Part shown: piece after piece, positions 1 to 8,317 of the stretch
Layout of the letters: every line of letters begins with the position of its first letter
How positions within the stretch are numbered: the stretch's first letter is position 1
NCBI GenBank assembly: GCA_022820725.1
Contig: JAJEFA010000020.1
Location: 118,412-182,411 of the forward strand
DNA: 64,000 bases
Reading direction: 5' to 3'
Origin: Candidatus Binatia bacterium
GTDB lineage: Bacteria; Desulfobacterota; Binatia; Bin18
Position numbers and translations under genes: made by a program
Notes under the pieces: generated by a model
Databases searched by the model: none
The model's input: the letters and a program-made list of their open reading frames with translations, nothing else
Told to the model about the DNA's origin: nothing

Positions 1-25
1 ATAATAAGAGAGGAGGGTTTGTCGT

Positions 26-421
26 ATGGCACTGACATTAGAGGAAGCGAACCGTATTGTTGCCGGAGCCATAGCCAAGGCTCAAGAGCTCAACATCAAG
101 ATCAGCGTAGCCGTGTGTGACGCGGGAGGACGTCTCGTGGCTTTCAATCGTATGGACGATGCCCTGTGGGCCGGTGTCTACGGCTCTCAGGGTAAGGCCG
201 TTGCTTCAGCCGGCTTTGCCCGGCCCAGTGGTGCCCTCCAGCAAATGGCCGACAGCCCGATTGTCCGAGGGATTGTTGCCGCAGAAGGAGGCCATATGAT
301 CGCCAGCCAGGGAGGCGTTGCGATCATGCGCGACGGGGTCCTTGAGGGCGGGTGCGGCGTTGGTGGGGGGACTGGTCAGCAGGACGAAGAGTGTGCTCAG
401 GCTGGGGCAGACCTGCTCTAG
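26..421 (+). CDS. GlcG/HbpS-family (DUF336) protein
   Basis: This 131-residue single-domain protein belongs to the GlcG/HbpS (haem_degrading, DUF336) family. The family pattern is visible at residues 26-43 (ISVAVCDAGGRLVAFNRMD) and in the Gly-rich C-terminal segment ending in QQDEECAQAG. Members bind haem or related cofactors, or are accessory proteins of glycolate and aromatic catabolism; the ligand here is unknown. There is no signal peptide, so it should be cytoplasmic. The start follows a strong AGAGGAGGG ribosome binding site about 8 bases upstream. A Rieske oxygenase begins 50 bases downstream on the same strand, so it is probably the first gene of that operon. The family is clear; the role is not. 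Confidence 0.85.
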   Translation: MALTLEEANRIVAGAIAKAQELNIKISVAVCDAGGRLVAFNRMDDALWAGVYGSQGKAVASAGFARPSGALQQMADSPIVRGIVAAEGGHMIASQGGVAIMRDGVLEGGCGVGGGTGQQDEECAQAGADLL

Positions 422-471
422 CATAACCATAGGTTCCTCTCAGAACACGCTCGGATAAGGAGGGAGAGAGC

Positions 472-1692
472 ATGGAGCCTGCAACCAACAATCCACGTTG
501 GACAACACAATATCCTGAGCTGGGAACCGGCCCAGCGTCGATTGAGCCCTATATTTCGCCGGAATATTTTGAGTTGGAACGTGAACGAATCTTTCGGCGG
601 GTGTGGCTCAACGTCGGAAGAGTAGAAGAAATTCCGCAGGCCGGAGACTACTTTGTTCAAGACCTTGCTGTGGGTAATACCTCAATCCTGGTCGTTCGCG
701 GACAGGACGGAGTGGTGCGCGCTTTCCATAATGTGTGTCAACATCGAGGGAACAAGATTGTCTGGAATGGGTCGGGTTCATGTCAGAAATTCATGTGCAA
801 ATTCCACGGCTGGACTTACGCGCCAGACGGACAACTGGTCGGGGTGCCGGAAGAGGAGATGTTCTTTGATTTCGAGAAGAAGGAATATGCTCTGACTCCG
901 GTTGCCACAGACATCTGTGGCGGGTTTATCTTCATCCACCTGGATCCCAACCCGCCGGAAACCGTGCAACAGTATCTGGGCGAGGTGGCGACGGTATTGA
1001 GAGAATTTCCCTTCGCGGAGCTGCCGGCCTGTTACTCCTATAGGGCAGAGCTCAAATGCAACTGGAGAGTCGCCCGAGACTCCCAACTCGAAGCGTATCA
1101 CGCCAAGAGCCTGCACGCGCGTACGATTCCGGATTTTTTCACCAATAGAGAAAATCCCGCGGTTCACACCCTCGACGTCAAACTCTATCACCGCCACAGC
1201 ATGCTCTCGGGCTACGGCAATCAGAACCATACGTCCACGCCCGTAGAAGCCCTCGCTGCCCGATTCGGGGCGATGCTCAGTGCGGAGGCAACCGGCTCCT
1301 TTCTCGAGCGACTGCCCCCGCAGGTGCTCAATCCGACCAGAAGTCCGAATTGGTCTTTTGATCTCTATTATATCTTTCCGAATTTCCACTTCTTACTGTT
1401 TGGTGGATTCTGCCTCACGCATTATATGTGGCCGATAACGGTCGATCGGTCGCTTTGGGAAGCCCGGTTGTATTTACCCAAGGCAGAAGATAGCGCTCAA
1501 TGGTTTAGCCAGGAATATACGAGATGCGTCACCCGTGATGTATGGCTGGAAGACGGTAGCACCCTTGAGAACGTGCAAAGAGGACTCACTTCCGGGGCAA
1601 TAACGCACTCTCCCCTGCAAGATCAGGAGGTAATGATCAGACACGCGAATAAGGTTGCGGAAGATTTTATAGGTGACAGCGGAGGACAATAG
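472..1692 (+). CDS. Rieske non-haem iron oxygenase, alpha subunit (partner-linked type)
   Basis: This 406-residue aromatic-ring-hydroxylating oxygenase alpha subunit carries both metal sites. The Rieske [2Fe-2S] ligands are Cys89/His91 and Cys109/His112 (CQH...CKFH). The mononuclear iron ligands are His210 and His215 in EAYHAKSLH, with Asp361 in the C-terminal LEDGSTLENVQ. The acidic residue before Tyr-His, which bridges the two sites, is Glu207 rather than the usual Asp. A strong AAGGAGGGAG site precedes the ATG. The N-terminal PELGTGP signature is shared with the Rieske proteins at 26210 and 46548, and all three are followed by the same kind of small helical protein. No beta subunit, ferredoxin or reductase gene is nearby. 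The substrate cannot be inferred. Confidence 0.95.
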   Translation: MEPATNNPRWTTQYPELGTGPASIEPYISPEYFELERERIFRRVWLNVGRVEEIPQAGDYFVQDLAVGNTSILVVRGQDGVVRAFHNVCQHRGNKIVWNGSGSCQKFMCKFHGWTYAPDGQLVGVPEEEMFFDFEKKEYALTPVATDICGGFIFIHLDPNPPETVQQYLGEVATVLREFPFAELPACYSYRAELKCNWRVARDSQLEAYHAKSLHARTIPDFFTNRENPAVHTLDVKLYHRHSMLSGYGNQNHTSTPVEALAARFGAMLSAEATGSFLERLPPQVLNPTRSPNWSFDLYYIFPNFHFLLFGGFCLTHYMWPITVDRSLWEARLYLPKAEDSAQWFSQEYTRCVTRDVWLEDGSTLENVQRGLTSGAITHSPLQDQEVMIRHANKVAEDFIGDSGGQ

Positions 1693-1701
1693 GAGGTGCC
1701 T

Positions 1702-2040
1702 ATGCCCGAGGGTTTGTTGCCGAGTCAGTTTACCGATCTTGAGCCTTTCGTCAGTGCGTGGGCCCTAGCGGAAGAAAGGGCGCGCAATAAAAAGCGTCTG
1801 TCAAGCACCAGGGAAGAGCTCCAGACCTTTTATGATGCGATCTTTCCCCGGATGGAGATCATCCTTGAATATCTGAAGCAGTTTCCCCTTGAGGCAATGC
1901 CTGAGGAAGCGCAGCGGCTATTTTTTCTGACATTATCCTTGGCGGAGATTGCGCCAGCAGTAGAATTGTTTGGGCAGCCGGAGGTGGTTGACGGTTTTGA
2001 GTCCACCCGGTTCGTGCCTGGGCGCGAACCGAGGTTTTGA
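1702..2040 (+). CDS. Small helical Rieske-linked partner protein (copy 1)
   Basis: This 112-residue acidic protein has no family I recognise. It is predicted to be mostly helical and has no membrane segment and no Cys or His motif. Conserved blocks shared with the proteins at 25856-26206 and 46225-46548 are LEPF...WALAEE (about 12-24), KRLSS (about 31-35), FYDAIFPRME (about 42-51), PEEAQRLFFL (about 66-75) and LAEIAPAVEL (about 79-88), with RFVP near the end. An in-frame GTG lies at 1696, but AGGAGG at 1691-1696 places the start at the ATG at 1702. The Rieske stop lies 9 bases upstream, implying translational coupling. Recurrence beside three Rieske genes suggests an accessory or structural subunit (inference). 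Confidence 0.8.
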   Translation: MPEGLLPSQFTDLEPFVSAWALAEERARNKKRLSSTREELQTFYDAIFPRMEIILEYLKQFPLEAMPEEAQRLFFLTLSLAEIAPAVELFGQPEVVDGFESTRFVPGREPRF

Positions 2041-2142
2041 TACACGGCTCTCGATGTCATCCGCCTCTCCGCCTCACGAGAAACGTCCGGCGTAGATTTA
2101 TCCCCGACGTGCCGTGGCCCGAGTCGAAACGATAGACCAGAA

Positions 2143-2346
2143 ATGGACATGAAAGACCGAGAACGCGTGGTCGCTCTGCTCCGAGACAAGCTCGCGGAAC
2201 CGCTGAGCGAAGATGCTCTGGAAGAGCTGACCACGCTATATGTGCAATTGTCCGCGGGCCTCGGCGCGCTGGACGCCTTGGACCTCAGCCATATGGAGCC
2301 GGCGGTGCGCTTGGTCATGTCGGAGGGCGAACGCAATGAAGGCTGA
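2143..2346 (+). CDS. AtzG/GatC-like small subunit of amidase
   Basis: This 67-residue helical protein overlaps the downstream amidase start by 11 bases. It has the pattern of small GatC/AtzG-like (DUF4089-type) partners of amidase-signature enzymes: a helix with LEELTTLYVQL, then HMEPAVRLV, comparable to the EPA-x-VF ending of AtzG-type proteins. Its analogue in this window is at 31592-31774, next to the second amidase. In the known AtzE-AtzG pair the small subunit is needed for a stable hydrolase, so the same is inferred here. The Shine-Dalgarno site is weak, and the ATG at 2149 is an alternative start. Confidence 0.7.
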   Translation: MDMKDRERVVALLRDKLAEPLSEDALEELTTLYVQLSAGLGALDALDLSHMEPAVRLVMSEGERNEG

Positions 2347-3745
2347 AGAGTTGGCCTTTACGAGTATTGCCGAGTTAGCGCCCCGCATCCAAAAGAAAGA
2401 AGTCTCACCCGTAGAGGTGGCGGAGGGCTATCTTGACCGGATTGACCGCCTGAACGACGAATACCTGGCCTATCTCACCATCCTGGGAGACGAAGCGCTG
2501 GCCGCGGCGCGCACTGCAGAACAGGAAATTGTGAACGGGCAGTATCGAGGTCCGCTCCACGGCATTCCCATCGCGCTCAAAGACCTGTTTGCGGTCAAGA
2601 GCGTCCGCATGACCTGCGGCTCAAAGATTCTGGCCGATCATATTGCGGAGAGCGACGCCACGGTTGTCGCCCGGCTCAGGCAGGCCGGCACGGTTCTGCT
2701 GGGGAAACTCAATATGCACGAGTTCGCCTGGGGTGGGACTTCGCTCAACCCGCACTACGGCACCCCCCGCAACCCCTGGGACCGCACGCGTCTTCCCGGT
2801 GGGTCGAGTGGTGGCTCGGCGGTGGCCATGGCGGCCGGGCTGGCTTTGGGGACGCTCGGAACGGATACGGGTGGATCGGTCCGTATCCCGGCCTCGCTCA
2901 GCGGCATCGTCGGTCTCAAGCCGACATATGGGCGGGTAAGTCGGTTCGGGGTCTATCCGCTCAGCCATTCGTGCGATCATGTCGGCCCTATGGTCAGAAC
3001 GGTTACCGATGCTGCCATATTTTTGCACGCCATCGCAGGCCCTGACCCCAACGACCCGACCGCCAGCACGGCAACGGTGCCGGATTATACGGCAGCTCTG
3101 AAGGAGGATATCCGTGGGCTTCGCATCGGCGTGCCGCAAGAGTATTTTTTTGACGATATTGAGTCGGCAGTCCGGGAGGGCGTACAGGCTGCCATACAGC
3201 ATTTGTCTGACTTAGGGGCGACAGTTGAAGCCGTCTCCATCCCTAGTATTCAGCATGTGATTGCCAGCTCGACTGCCATTATTGCCGCGGAGGCGTATGA
3301 GATTCATGCCCGGACCATACAGACTCGCAGCCAGGACTATGGCGCTGACGTACGTACCCGGTTGTTGCTTGGCGCCTGTGTGCAGGCCGCGCAATATCTC
3401 AAGGCCCAACGCTTCCGGTCGCTGTTATGTCAGGAGATGCTTAGCCTGCTTGGCCGGGTCGATGCGCTAGTAACGCCAACAACCGTCCTGGCGGCCAGCA
3501 GGATAAACCGGCCGACCGTCACCATAGGCGACAAGGAATTCCCCGTTGCCGCCCATATCGCTCGGGCAACCCGACCGTTTAATATGACGGGTCTGCCCGC
3601 CATTTCAGTGCCGTGTGGATTTACGCCAGACGGTCTCCCGATCGGGCTCCAAATTGTCGGGCGGCCGTTTGAGGAAGCGATGGTCCTGCACCTCGCGTAT
3701 GCCTACGAGCAAAGCACAGGCTGGCACAAACGGCACCCGGCTTAA
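2336..3745 (+). CDS. Amidase-signature family amidohydrolase
   Basis: This 469-residue protein is a full-length amidase-signature enzyme hydrolysing a C(=O)-N bond. The Ser-cisSer-Lys triad is visible: Lys82 (IALKDLF), Ser157 in the GGSSGGS loop and nucleophile Ser181 in DTGGSVRIPAS. The open frame extends 96 bases further upstream, but the ATG at 2336 overlaps the AtzG-like gene and gives the standard N-terminus. This overlap suggests co-translation, as for atzG-atzE or gatC-gatA. There is no gatB, so a role as tRNA amidotransferase is unlikely. The closest analogues are biuret/1-carboxybiuret hydrolase-like or general amide hydrolases; the substrate is unknown. The end overlaps the convergent deacetylase gene by 4 bases. 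Confidence 0.92.
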   Translation: MKAEELAFTSIAELAPRIQKKEVSPVEVAEGYLDRIDRLNDEYLAYLTILGDEALAAARTAEQEIVNGQYRGPLHGIPIALKDLFAVKSVRMTCGSKILADHIAESDATVVARLRQAGTVLLGKLNMHEFAWGGTSLNPHYGTPRNPWDRTRLPGGSSGGSAVAMAAGLALGTLGTDTGGSVRIPASLSGIVGLKPTYGRVSRFGVYPLSHSCDHVGPMVRTVTDAAIFLHAIAGPDPNDPTASTATVPDYTAALKEDIRGLRIGVPQEYFFDDIESAVREGVQAAIQHLSDLGATVEAVSIPSIQHVIASSTAIIAAEAYEIHARTIQTRSQDYGADVRTRLLLGACVQAAQYLKAQRFRSLLCQEMLSLLGRVDALVTPTTVLAASRINRPTVTIGDKEFPVAAHIARATRPFNMTGLPAISVPCGFTPDGLPIGLQIVGRPFEEAMVLHLAYAYEQSTGWHKRHPA

Positions 3746-4680
3746 CCGCGCGGCTTTCTGAGCTCCAGGCCCGCGGGAAATCCTTCGGTCAATTCCGGGA
3801 TGGGCTCCTCGTAATAGGGCATGGAAACAACGCGCGGTGTGTAGCTCCCGTCAGCGATACACCGCCGCACGTGTAGGGCGATTTCCTCCATGGTGGCAAA
3901 CCACACGCCACCCCGGTTCTGCATCACCTCTATCATCTTTGCCACTTCGGCGAGGCGAGCCAGCCGTCCGGTCACAAACGGATGCCAGACCGTGACCCAC
4001 AGGCCGCCGCACTCGTAGGCCGCCTCGAACTCCGCCATGAAGATTTCCATGGCTTTGTCCGGCGCGCGGGTGGGCATCAGATACCGAAAGTCCGGGCTAT
4101 GCGCGTATTGCGGCCAGTCGTCCATGGCCCAGTCGGTCGGCAGTTCGATGACCTCGCCCTCGGGCGCCCGCATGACGTAGGGCTGGCTGTCGGCCATGAG
4201 GCTTGAATCGTACACAAAGCCGGCCTGGGCCAGCAGCCCGGTGGAGTGGGGCGAGTAGTTGTAATACGGCGCCCGTCCGCCTGCCGGTCGTTTGCCGCTG
4301 AGGCGCTCGATCGCCTCAATGCTGCGCTCCAACCAGTAGCGCTCGCCCTCGCGGGTCTGGTCCATGGGGTTCTCGTGCAGATAGCCGTGATAGGCCAGTT
4401 CGTGGTCGCTGGCGACAATCGTCTCGACCGTGGCCGGATAGCGCTCAACGCACCAGCCCGGTACGAAAAAGGTTCCCTTGATATTATAGTGGTTAAACAG
4501 CTTCACGATCCGCGGCACCGCCACCTCGTCGTAGCGTAACCACGACAGGGCAGCCACCCGCTTATAGGCGTCGGCATGCGACAGGTGCAGAGCACTGTCC
4601 GTATCCATGTCGAATGTGATGGATGCCGCACAGCGCGCGCCGTTGGGCCATGGGACAGGGTTATCGAGCAGTTCTAACAT
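3742..4680 (-). CDS. Polysaccharide deacetylase-fold hydrolase (NodB/PuuE-like)
   Basis: This 312-residue protein has a NodB-type (carbohydrate esterase 4) fold. Motif 1 is TFDMD (Asp24, Asp26) and the metal histidines are in YHGYLHE (His98, His102). It lacks a signal peptide, so it is unlikely to act on cell-wall polymers. Cytoplasmic members of this group include the cofactor-independent allantoinase PuuE and imidase-like enzymes, which would suit the amide/imide-rich neighbourhood (inference). CTAGGAGG precedes the ATG. It lies 10 bases downstream of the ATC-hydrolase-like gene on the same strand, and the two probably form an operon. Confidence 0.85.
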   Translation of the reverse strand: MLELLDNPVPWPNGARCAASITFDMDTDSALHLSHADAYKRVAALSWLRYDEVAVPRIVKLFNHYNIKGTFFVPGWCVERYPATVETIVASDHELAYHGYLHENPMDQTREGERYWLERSIEAIERLSGKRPAGGRAPYYNYSPHSTGLLAQAGFVYDSSLMADSQPYVMRAPEGEVIELPTDWAMDDWPQYAHSPDFRYLMPTRAPDKAMEIFMAEFEAAYECGGLWVTVWHPFVTGRLARLAEVAKMIEVMQNRGGVWFATMEEIALHVRRCIADGSYTPRVVSMPYYEEPIPELTEGFPAGLELRKPRG

Positions 4681-4690
4681 CGTGATCCTC

Positions 4691-5779
4691 CTAGTTTCGA
4701 GGACGGGGCTGAGCCCAGTCAGGGTCGTCTTGTGTCACCAGTTCGGGAATGGAGAAATAGAATTTGCACGTCCGGTCTCCACGGGTCTTGACCGTATTCC
4801 AGCGAATCCTGCCACCCGGATGGTAGGATTCCACCAAGCCTCTATGGACTTCGACATCGTAGATATAGCCGAGCTTCAGACCGCGCTCGCCCTCTTCAGA
4901 CCAGACCTCGGCCAGCGGGCAGTAGGTGCACTCGGCCTGCATGACGCCGGGCGAGATGTGGGTATCGCCGCGAAAGACAAAGACCGATTCGGCCGGGTCG
5001 CGTTCCTGGAGCACCTCGAACCAGGACTGAAAGTCCAGCGCCCGCCCCTGGCTCAGCGCCTGTTGACGCATGCCCTGGCCGCGCTCGACCCCGAACTGAT
5101 ACAGGGCCTCGCGCAGCGCACGCTCGCCCGAGGCGTCAAACCGATCGACTAACTCAAAGCCGATATACATCTGCATCGCGGCAAACGCGGCAAAGGTACT
5201 GCGGGTGAGTTGGATGGCCTTGGCCGGCTGGGCGAAAACATCCCCCGGTGGCTCGGCGGTGACATCTTCGGCTTCACCTTGGTAGGTCCAGGTGAGCTGC
5301 CAGGGCGTGTTCAGGTCTAACGTCACGGCAGAGAACTCGACCCCGGCGGCCGCATCATAGCCCTCGGCAATACCCGTCAAGGTATTGCGCCAATAGGGCT
5401 CCAGTATGTCACCCCCGATGTGGGAGCTGAAGTAGTCCGCGCCAGGAACGTGGGGAAGGGTGACGGTCGCTCGCGCTCCGGTACCGCCGATTGCAAACGA
5501 CCCTGTCTCCGCAGCCATGGCATGCTCACCCATATCCCAGTGGCGGATCAGCGACAGGGCGTCGCGTCCTTCGGCAAAGGTCTCCGGGCGGTCGCGCATG
5601 CGTTGGCCGCGATAATACCCCGCCCGTCGGAAGCCGCGCTCAAGCGCCGCCAGGCCGGCCTCGCCCAAATACTCCCGGACCGAAGACGAGAGGGTGCGCA
5701 GAAACATCCAGTGATAATCCAGCATGGTTTTCATTGAGGCGATACGCAGGCTGCGATCGCTGCTATCTCTGCCGGCCAT
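4691..5779 (-). CDS. Tandem ATC-hydrolase-like (L-2-amino-thiazoline-4-carboxylate hydrolase family) protein
   Basis: This 362-residue protein has a C-terminal half with the ATC-hydrolase family pattern: a helical region, then CTYCPLAEVW, a Tyr-Asp segment, and a WNTVKTRGDRTCKFYF ending. The first half has a similar order (helix YLGEAGLAALERGFRRAGYYRG; ADYFSSHIGG; TWTYQGEA) but without the cysteines, so it looks like a degenerate duplicate. Known members open thiazoline rings (L-ATC to S-carbamoyl-cysteine); the reaction here is unknown. AGGAGGG lies 6 bases before the ATG. The deacetylase-fold gene follows after 10 bases. A single-domain relative is at 47956-48507. Confidence 0.7.
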   Translation of the reverse strand: MAGRDSSDRSLRIASMKTMLDYHWMFLRTLSSSVREYLGEAGLAALERGFRRAGYYRGQRMRDRPETFAEGRDALSLIRHWDMGEHAMAAETGSFAIGGTGARATVTLPHVPGADYFSSHIGGDILEPYWRNTLTGIAEGYDAAAGVEFSAVTLDLNTPWQLTWTYQGEAEDVTAEPPGDVFAQPAKAIQLTRSTFAAFAAMQMYIGFELVDRFDASGERALREALYQFGVERGQGMRQQALSQGRALDFQSWFEVLQERDPAESVFVFRGDTHISPGVMQAECTYCPLAEVWSEEGERGLKLGYIYDVEVHRGLVESYHPGGRIRWNTVKTRGDRTCKFYFSIPELVTQDDPDWAQPRPRN

Positions 5780-5914
5780 GAGAATCCCTCCTGTTCTGCA
5801 CGGCTCTTGCCGTTGCCTGAGTGATCGTCCTAAGCTGGCCTGGAGTACTTCCGGTGTTGGCTGGCCGGTATTATCCCGCTAAACGGGAGCGAATGTCAAA
5901 AGGAGATTTCAACA

Positions 5915-6388
5915 ATGCCTATTCTGTGTCTCTCACGGTGGACGAGTCTTGCTGCGATACTGGCGGGGCTCGTGTCCATGGTGCCAACAGTCCTGGCCGA
6001 GGAGGTGTCGCGGTTCGTCCGCCCCGAACAGGCAACGACCTACATCGATCCGGTCACGAAGACCGAAGTGACCATCTTGATTGATCAACACCTCGGGGGG
6101 ACGACCGAGCTCACGCTTGGCTACCTGGTCGTGCCGCCAGGGGTGGATGTGCCCAACCACATCCATCAGTCGACCGAGACTTTCTATATTCTGTCTGGAG
6201 AGATGGAACAAACGAGTGAGGGAAAGGTGCAGACGCTCACCGCCGGTATGGCCTGTCTGGTCCCAGCCAACACGACGACGCGTCACACAGTGAAATCCGA
6301 GGACCCGGTGCACGCGTTGGTGATTTGGACACCTGGCGGAGAAGAAGAACGGATTACGAAGGAGTGGCAAGTAAAGGCCGCACAATAG
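5915..6388 (+). CDS. Exported cupin-domain protein
   Basis: This 157-residue protein has a Sec-type signal peptide: a basic N-terminus, a hydrophobic stretch at about residues 10-25 and a likely cut after PTVLA. A single cupin barrel follows with metal-site residues in HIHQSTETFYI and HTVKSED. It should act in the periplasm or outside the cell. It appears to be the only clearly exported protein in the window. An AAGGAG site precedes the ATG. A fumarylacetoacetate-type hydratase gene follows after about 47 bases on the same strand. The ligand or reaction is unknown. Confidence 0.85.
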   Translation: MPILCLSRWTSLAAILAGLVSMVPTVLAEEVSRFVRPEQATTYIDPVTKTEVTILIDQHLGGTTELTLGYLVVPPGVDVPNHIHQSTETFYILSGEMEQTSEGKVQTLTAGMACLVPANTTTRHTVKSEDPVHALVIWTPGGEEERITKEWQVKAAQ

Positions 6389-6435
6389 GGATATCACCTC
6401 GGCACGATCTGAGAACCGTTCCGTATTGAGAATGG

Positions 6436-7233
6436 ATGCAACGCATGGACCAAGCACAAATACAAGCGGCTGCCCAGTTACTCTGGGACGCCTGGCAGGC
6501 TGGCCGCAAGCTCGAACGATTACCCGATACGTGTCGGCCGCTGACTATCGAGGATGGGTATGCGGTGCAGGCAAAGCTAGCCAGCAGTTCTGGACAGTCC
6601 GTTTCGGGCTGGAAGATTGCCGCCACCAGTCAGGCCGGACAGGCGCATATTGGGGTGGACGGGCCGCTGGCCGGGAGGCTGCTGTCTGGGAAGATCAGCC
6701 GGAGCCCGGCAACGCTCTCGCTCGGCGCGAATGGGATGCGTGTGGTGGAGCTTGAGTTTGCCTTCCGTCTGGCGCGCGACCTGCCACCCCGCGGTCACGA
6801 GTACTCGATAGACGAGGTCATGGCCAGTATAGCGAGCCTGCATCCGGCCATTGAGGTCCCCGACTCGCGATTCCTGGATTTCAGCACTGCCGGCCCAGCC
6901 CAGCTCATCGCAGACAGTGCTTGCGCGGACTTGTTCGTATGGGGAAACGCAGCTACCGCTGATTGGCGAACGCTCGACCTTGCCAACCATCCCGTCTGGC
7001 TCAGCCTGAACGGGGTCCGGGCGGGCGAGGGGCGCGGTGCCAACGTGCTTGGCGACCCGCGTATGGCCCTCACCTGGCTGGCCAATGACCTCACGGTTTG
7101 GGCAGGCGGCCTCAAGGCCGGACAGATCGTGACGACGGGAACGTGTATTCAGCCGACTGGTATCGCTCCGGGTGTCCGGGTGCTGGGCGACTTTGGTCCG
7201 CTCGGCCGTGTTGAGGCAACGTTTACCGCCTAA
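6436..7233 (+). CDS. 2-keto-4-pentenoate hydratase-family (MhpD-like) enzyme
   Basis: This 265-residue protein matches the MhpD/DmpE hydratase branch of the fumarylacetoacetate hydrolase superfamily. Typical segments are SGWKIAATS near residue 55, VELEFAFRLARDLP, AIEVPDSRF and the C-terminal GQIVTTGTC...GPLGRVEATF. These enzymes hydrate 2-hydroxy-penta-2,4-dienoate-type products of meta-cleavage of aromatics, or decarboxylate oxalocrotonate. The presence here supports aromatic ring catabolism. Two ATGs (6436 and 6445) are possible, with little to choose between them. The gene follows the exported cupin on the same strand. Confidence 0.85.
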   Translation: MQRMDQAQIQAAAQLLWDAWQAGRKLERLPDTCRPLTIEDGYAVQAKLASSSGQSVSGWKIAATSQAGQAHIGVDGPLAGRLLSGKISRSPATLSLGANGMRVVELEFAFRLARDLPPRGHEYSIDEVMASIASLHPAIEVPDSRFLDFSTAGPAQLIADSACADLFVWGNAATADWRTLDLANHPVWLSLNGVRAGEGRGANVLGDPRMALTWLANDLTVWAGGLKAGQIVTTGTCIQPTGIAPGVRVLGDFGPLGRVEATFTA

Positions 7234-7249
7234 CGTGGGGGCACGCGCC

Positions 7250-7699
7250 TTACGCATCGAGCATGGCAATGGCCTCAATCTCCAAATGATGGTCGGCCCA
7301 GGCCACCCGCACGACTTCGACGCAGGTCGTGGAGGGGTAGGGGCTCTGAAAATACTCGCCACCCAAATCCCGCAGCGCGGCCAGCCCCTCCTCCATATAC
7401 CCGGCCTTGAAGTAGTAGCGGATCGAGACAATATCATCCATCGTGCCGCCCACGGTCTCGACAATATTCCGGGTGTTTTGCAACGCCTGTCGGAGTTGGG
7501 CATGCATATCGGTGGCAACCGTTTTTCCATCCGGCGTGGTCGGCGTCTGGCCCGAGATAAACAGCCAGTTACCCTTTTTGACGGCTTGTTCCCAGCCCGA
7601 TTTTTCGGGCGGAACCGTGGGTAAACCGGGAGAGTGGTAGATATTGAAGTAGTCTTCCGGCTTCCAGACATTGTCGGGATTGATCGCTTCTTTTTTCAT
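7250..7699 (-). CDS. Rid-family (YjgF/YER057c/UK114) protein
   Basis: This 149-residue protein has the Rid fold, with GNWLFISGQT near residue 43, QNTRNIVETVGG and the closing CVEVVRVAW...LEIEAIAML. In archetypal RidA an Arg two positions before this Cys is needed for enamine/imine deamination. Here the aligned sequence is STTC, so the Arg is replaced by Thr. It is therefore better assigned to an Arg-less Rid subgroup whose reactions are mostly unknown. GGAGG precedes the ATG. It ends 16 bases from the hydratase end (convergent) and is divergent from the cupin at 7891. Confidence 0.9.
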   Translation of the reverse strand: MKKEAINPDNVWKPEDYFNIYHSPGLPTVPPEKSGWEQAVKKGNWLFISGQTPTTPDGKTVATDMHAQLRQALQNTRNIVETVGGTMDDIVSIRYYFKAGYMEEGLAALRDLGGEYFQSPYPSTTCVEVVRVAWADHHLEIEAIAMLDA

Positions 7700-7890
7700 A
7701 CGCGCACCTCCTTCTTTTGCTCTCCCTTTTCAGACAGAGCGGGGCTGAGTGAATAATCGCCGGACACAGGATAATGCAAGCCCGCACGGGATTGCAAAGC
7801 CGGACAGAACTTCATACTGCAGCCAGCGTTGCCCTGCCCACCTCTCATGGTTTATCTACGCAGGAGATCGAGTCAACGAGGAACACGCAA

Positions 7891-8229
7891 ATGAAAACGG
7901 AACCGATCAAGAATCCAAGTGCTCTCTTGGAAGTCGAGCGTTTGGTCTATCACGCCGAGCGACCGGGATTTCAGATCGCCGAACTGCAACTCAGCTCCAG
8001 TCAGAAAGTCCCCTGGCACTTCCACACCGCTGTCCAGGATACCTTCTACGTTCTTCAAGGTCACCTGCGTATATTTATGCGAGACCCTAAGGAAGACATC
8101 TATCTGGCACCCGGTGAGACATACGCAGTGGTCCCACGCCGTCCCCATCTGGTGACGAACGCTGGGGAGGAGTCGGTGGTGTTCCTGGTTTTGCAGGCTG
8201 GCGAATACGATTTTATACCACTGACCTGA
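7891..8229 (+). CDS. Cupin-domain protein
   Basis: This is a 112-residue single-domain cupin with metal-site residues in WHFHTAVQDTFYVLQG and a C-terminal PHLVTNAGEES. There is no signal peptide from this start. The frame stays open upstream to 7774, but those 39 residues look like non-coding sequence, so the ATG at 7891 (MKTEPIK) is preferred although its ribosome binding site is weak. It may be an isomerase, a dioxygenase or a sensor; nothing in the sequence decides. The downstream spacer holds dispersed repeats. Confidence 0.8.
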   Translation: MKTEPIKNPSALLEVERLVYHAERPGFQIAELQLSSSQKVPWHFHTAVQDTFYVLQGHLRIFMRDPKEDIYLAPGETYAVVPRRPHLVTNAGEESVVFLVLQAGEYDFIPLT

Positions 8230-8267
8230 CGCCTGGCTCGTTTTACGATTCTGTGTCGCCACCCGTC

Positions 8268-8287
8268 ATTCCTGCGCAAGCAGGAAT
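8268..8287. repeat. Short perfect hairpin (8-bp stem, GCAA loop)
   Basis: ATTCCTGC, GCAA, GCAGGAAT forms a perfect stem-loop. It is the common bacterial intergenic palindrome of the 'GTCATTCCTGCG...AGGAATCCAG' type. It sits between the convergent cupin and LLM genes and could terminate transcription from both, but it has no U-tract. Confidence 0.75.
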
Positions 8288-8317
8288 CCAGCCCTCCACC
8301 CCCCGGCCTCTGGATGC

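Noticed and set aside
2336..3745. GatA of the tRNA-dependent amidotransferase with GatC
   Set aside because: There is no gatB, two such pairs exist in a catabolic setting, and the small proteins look more like AtzG-type partners.
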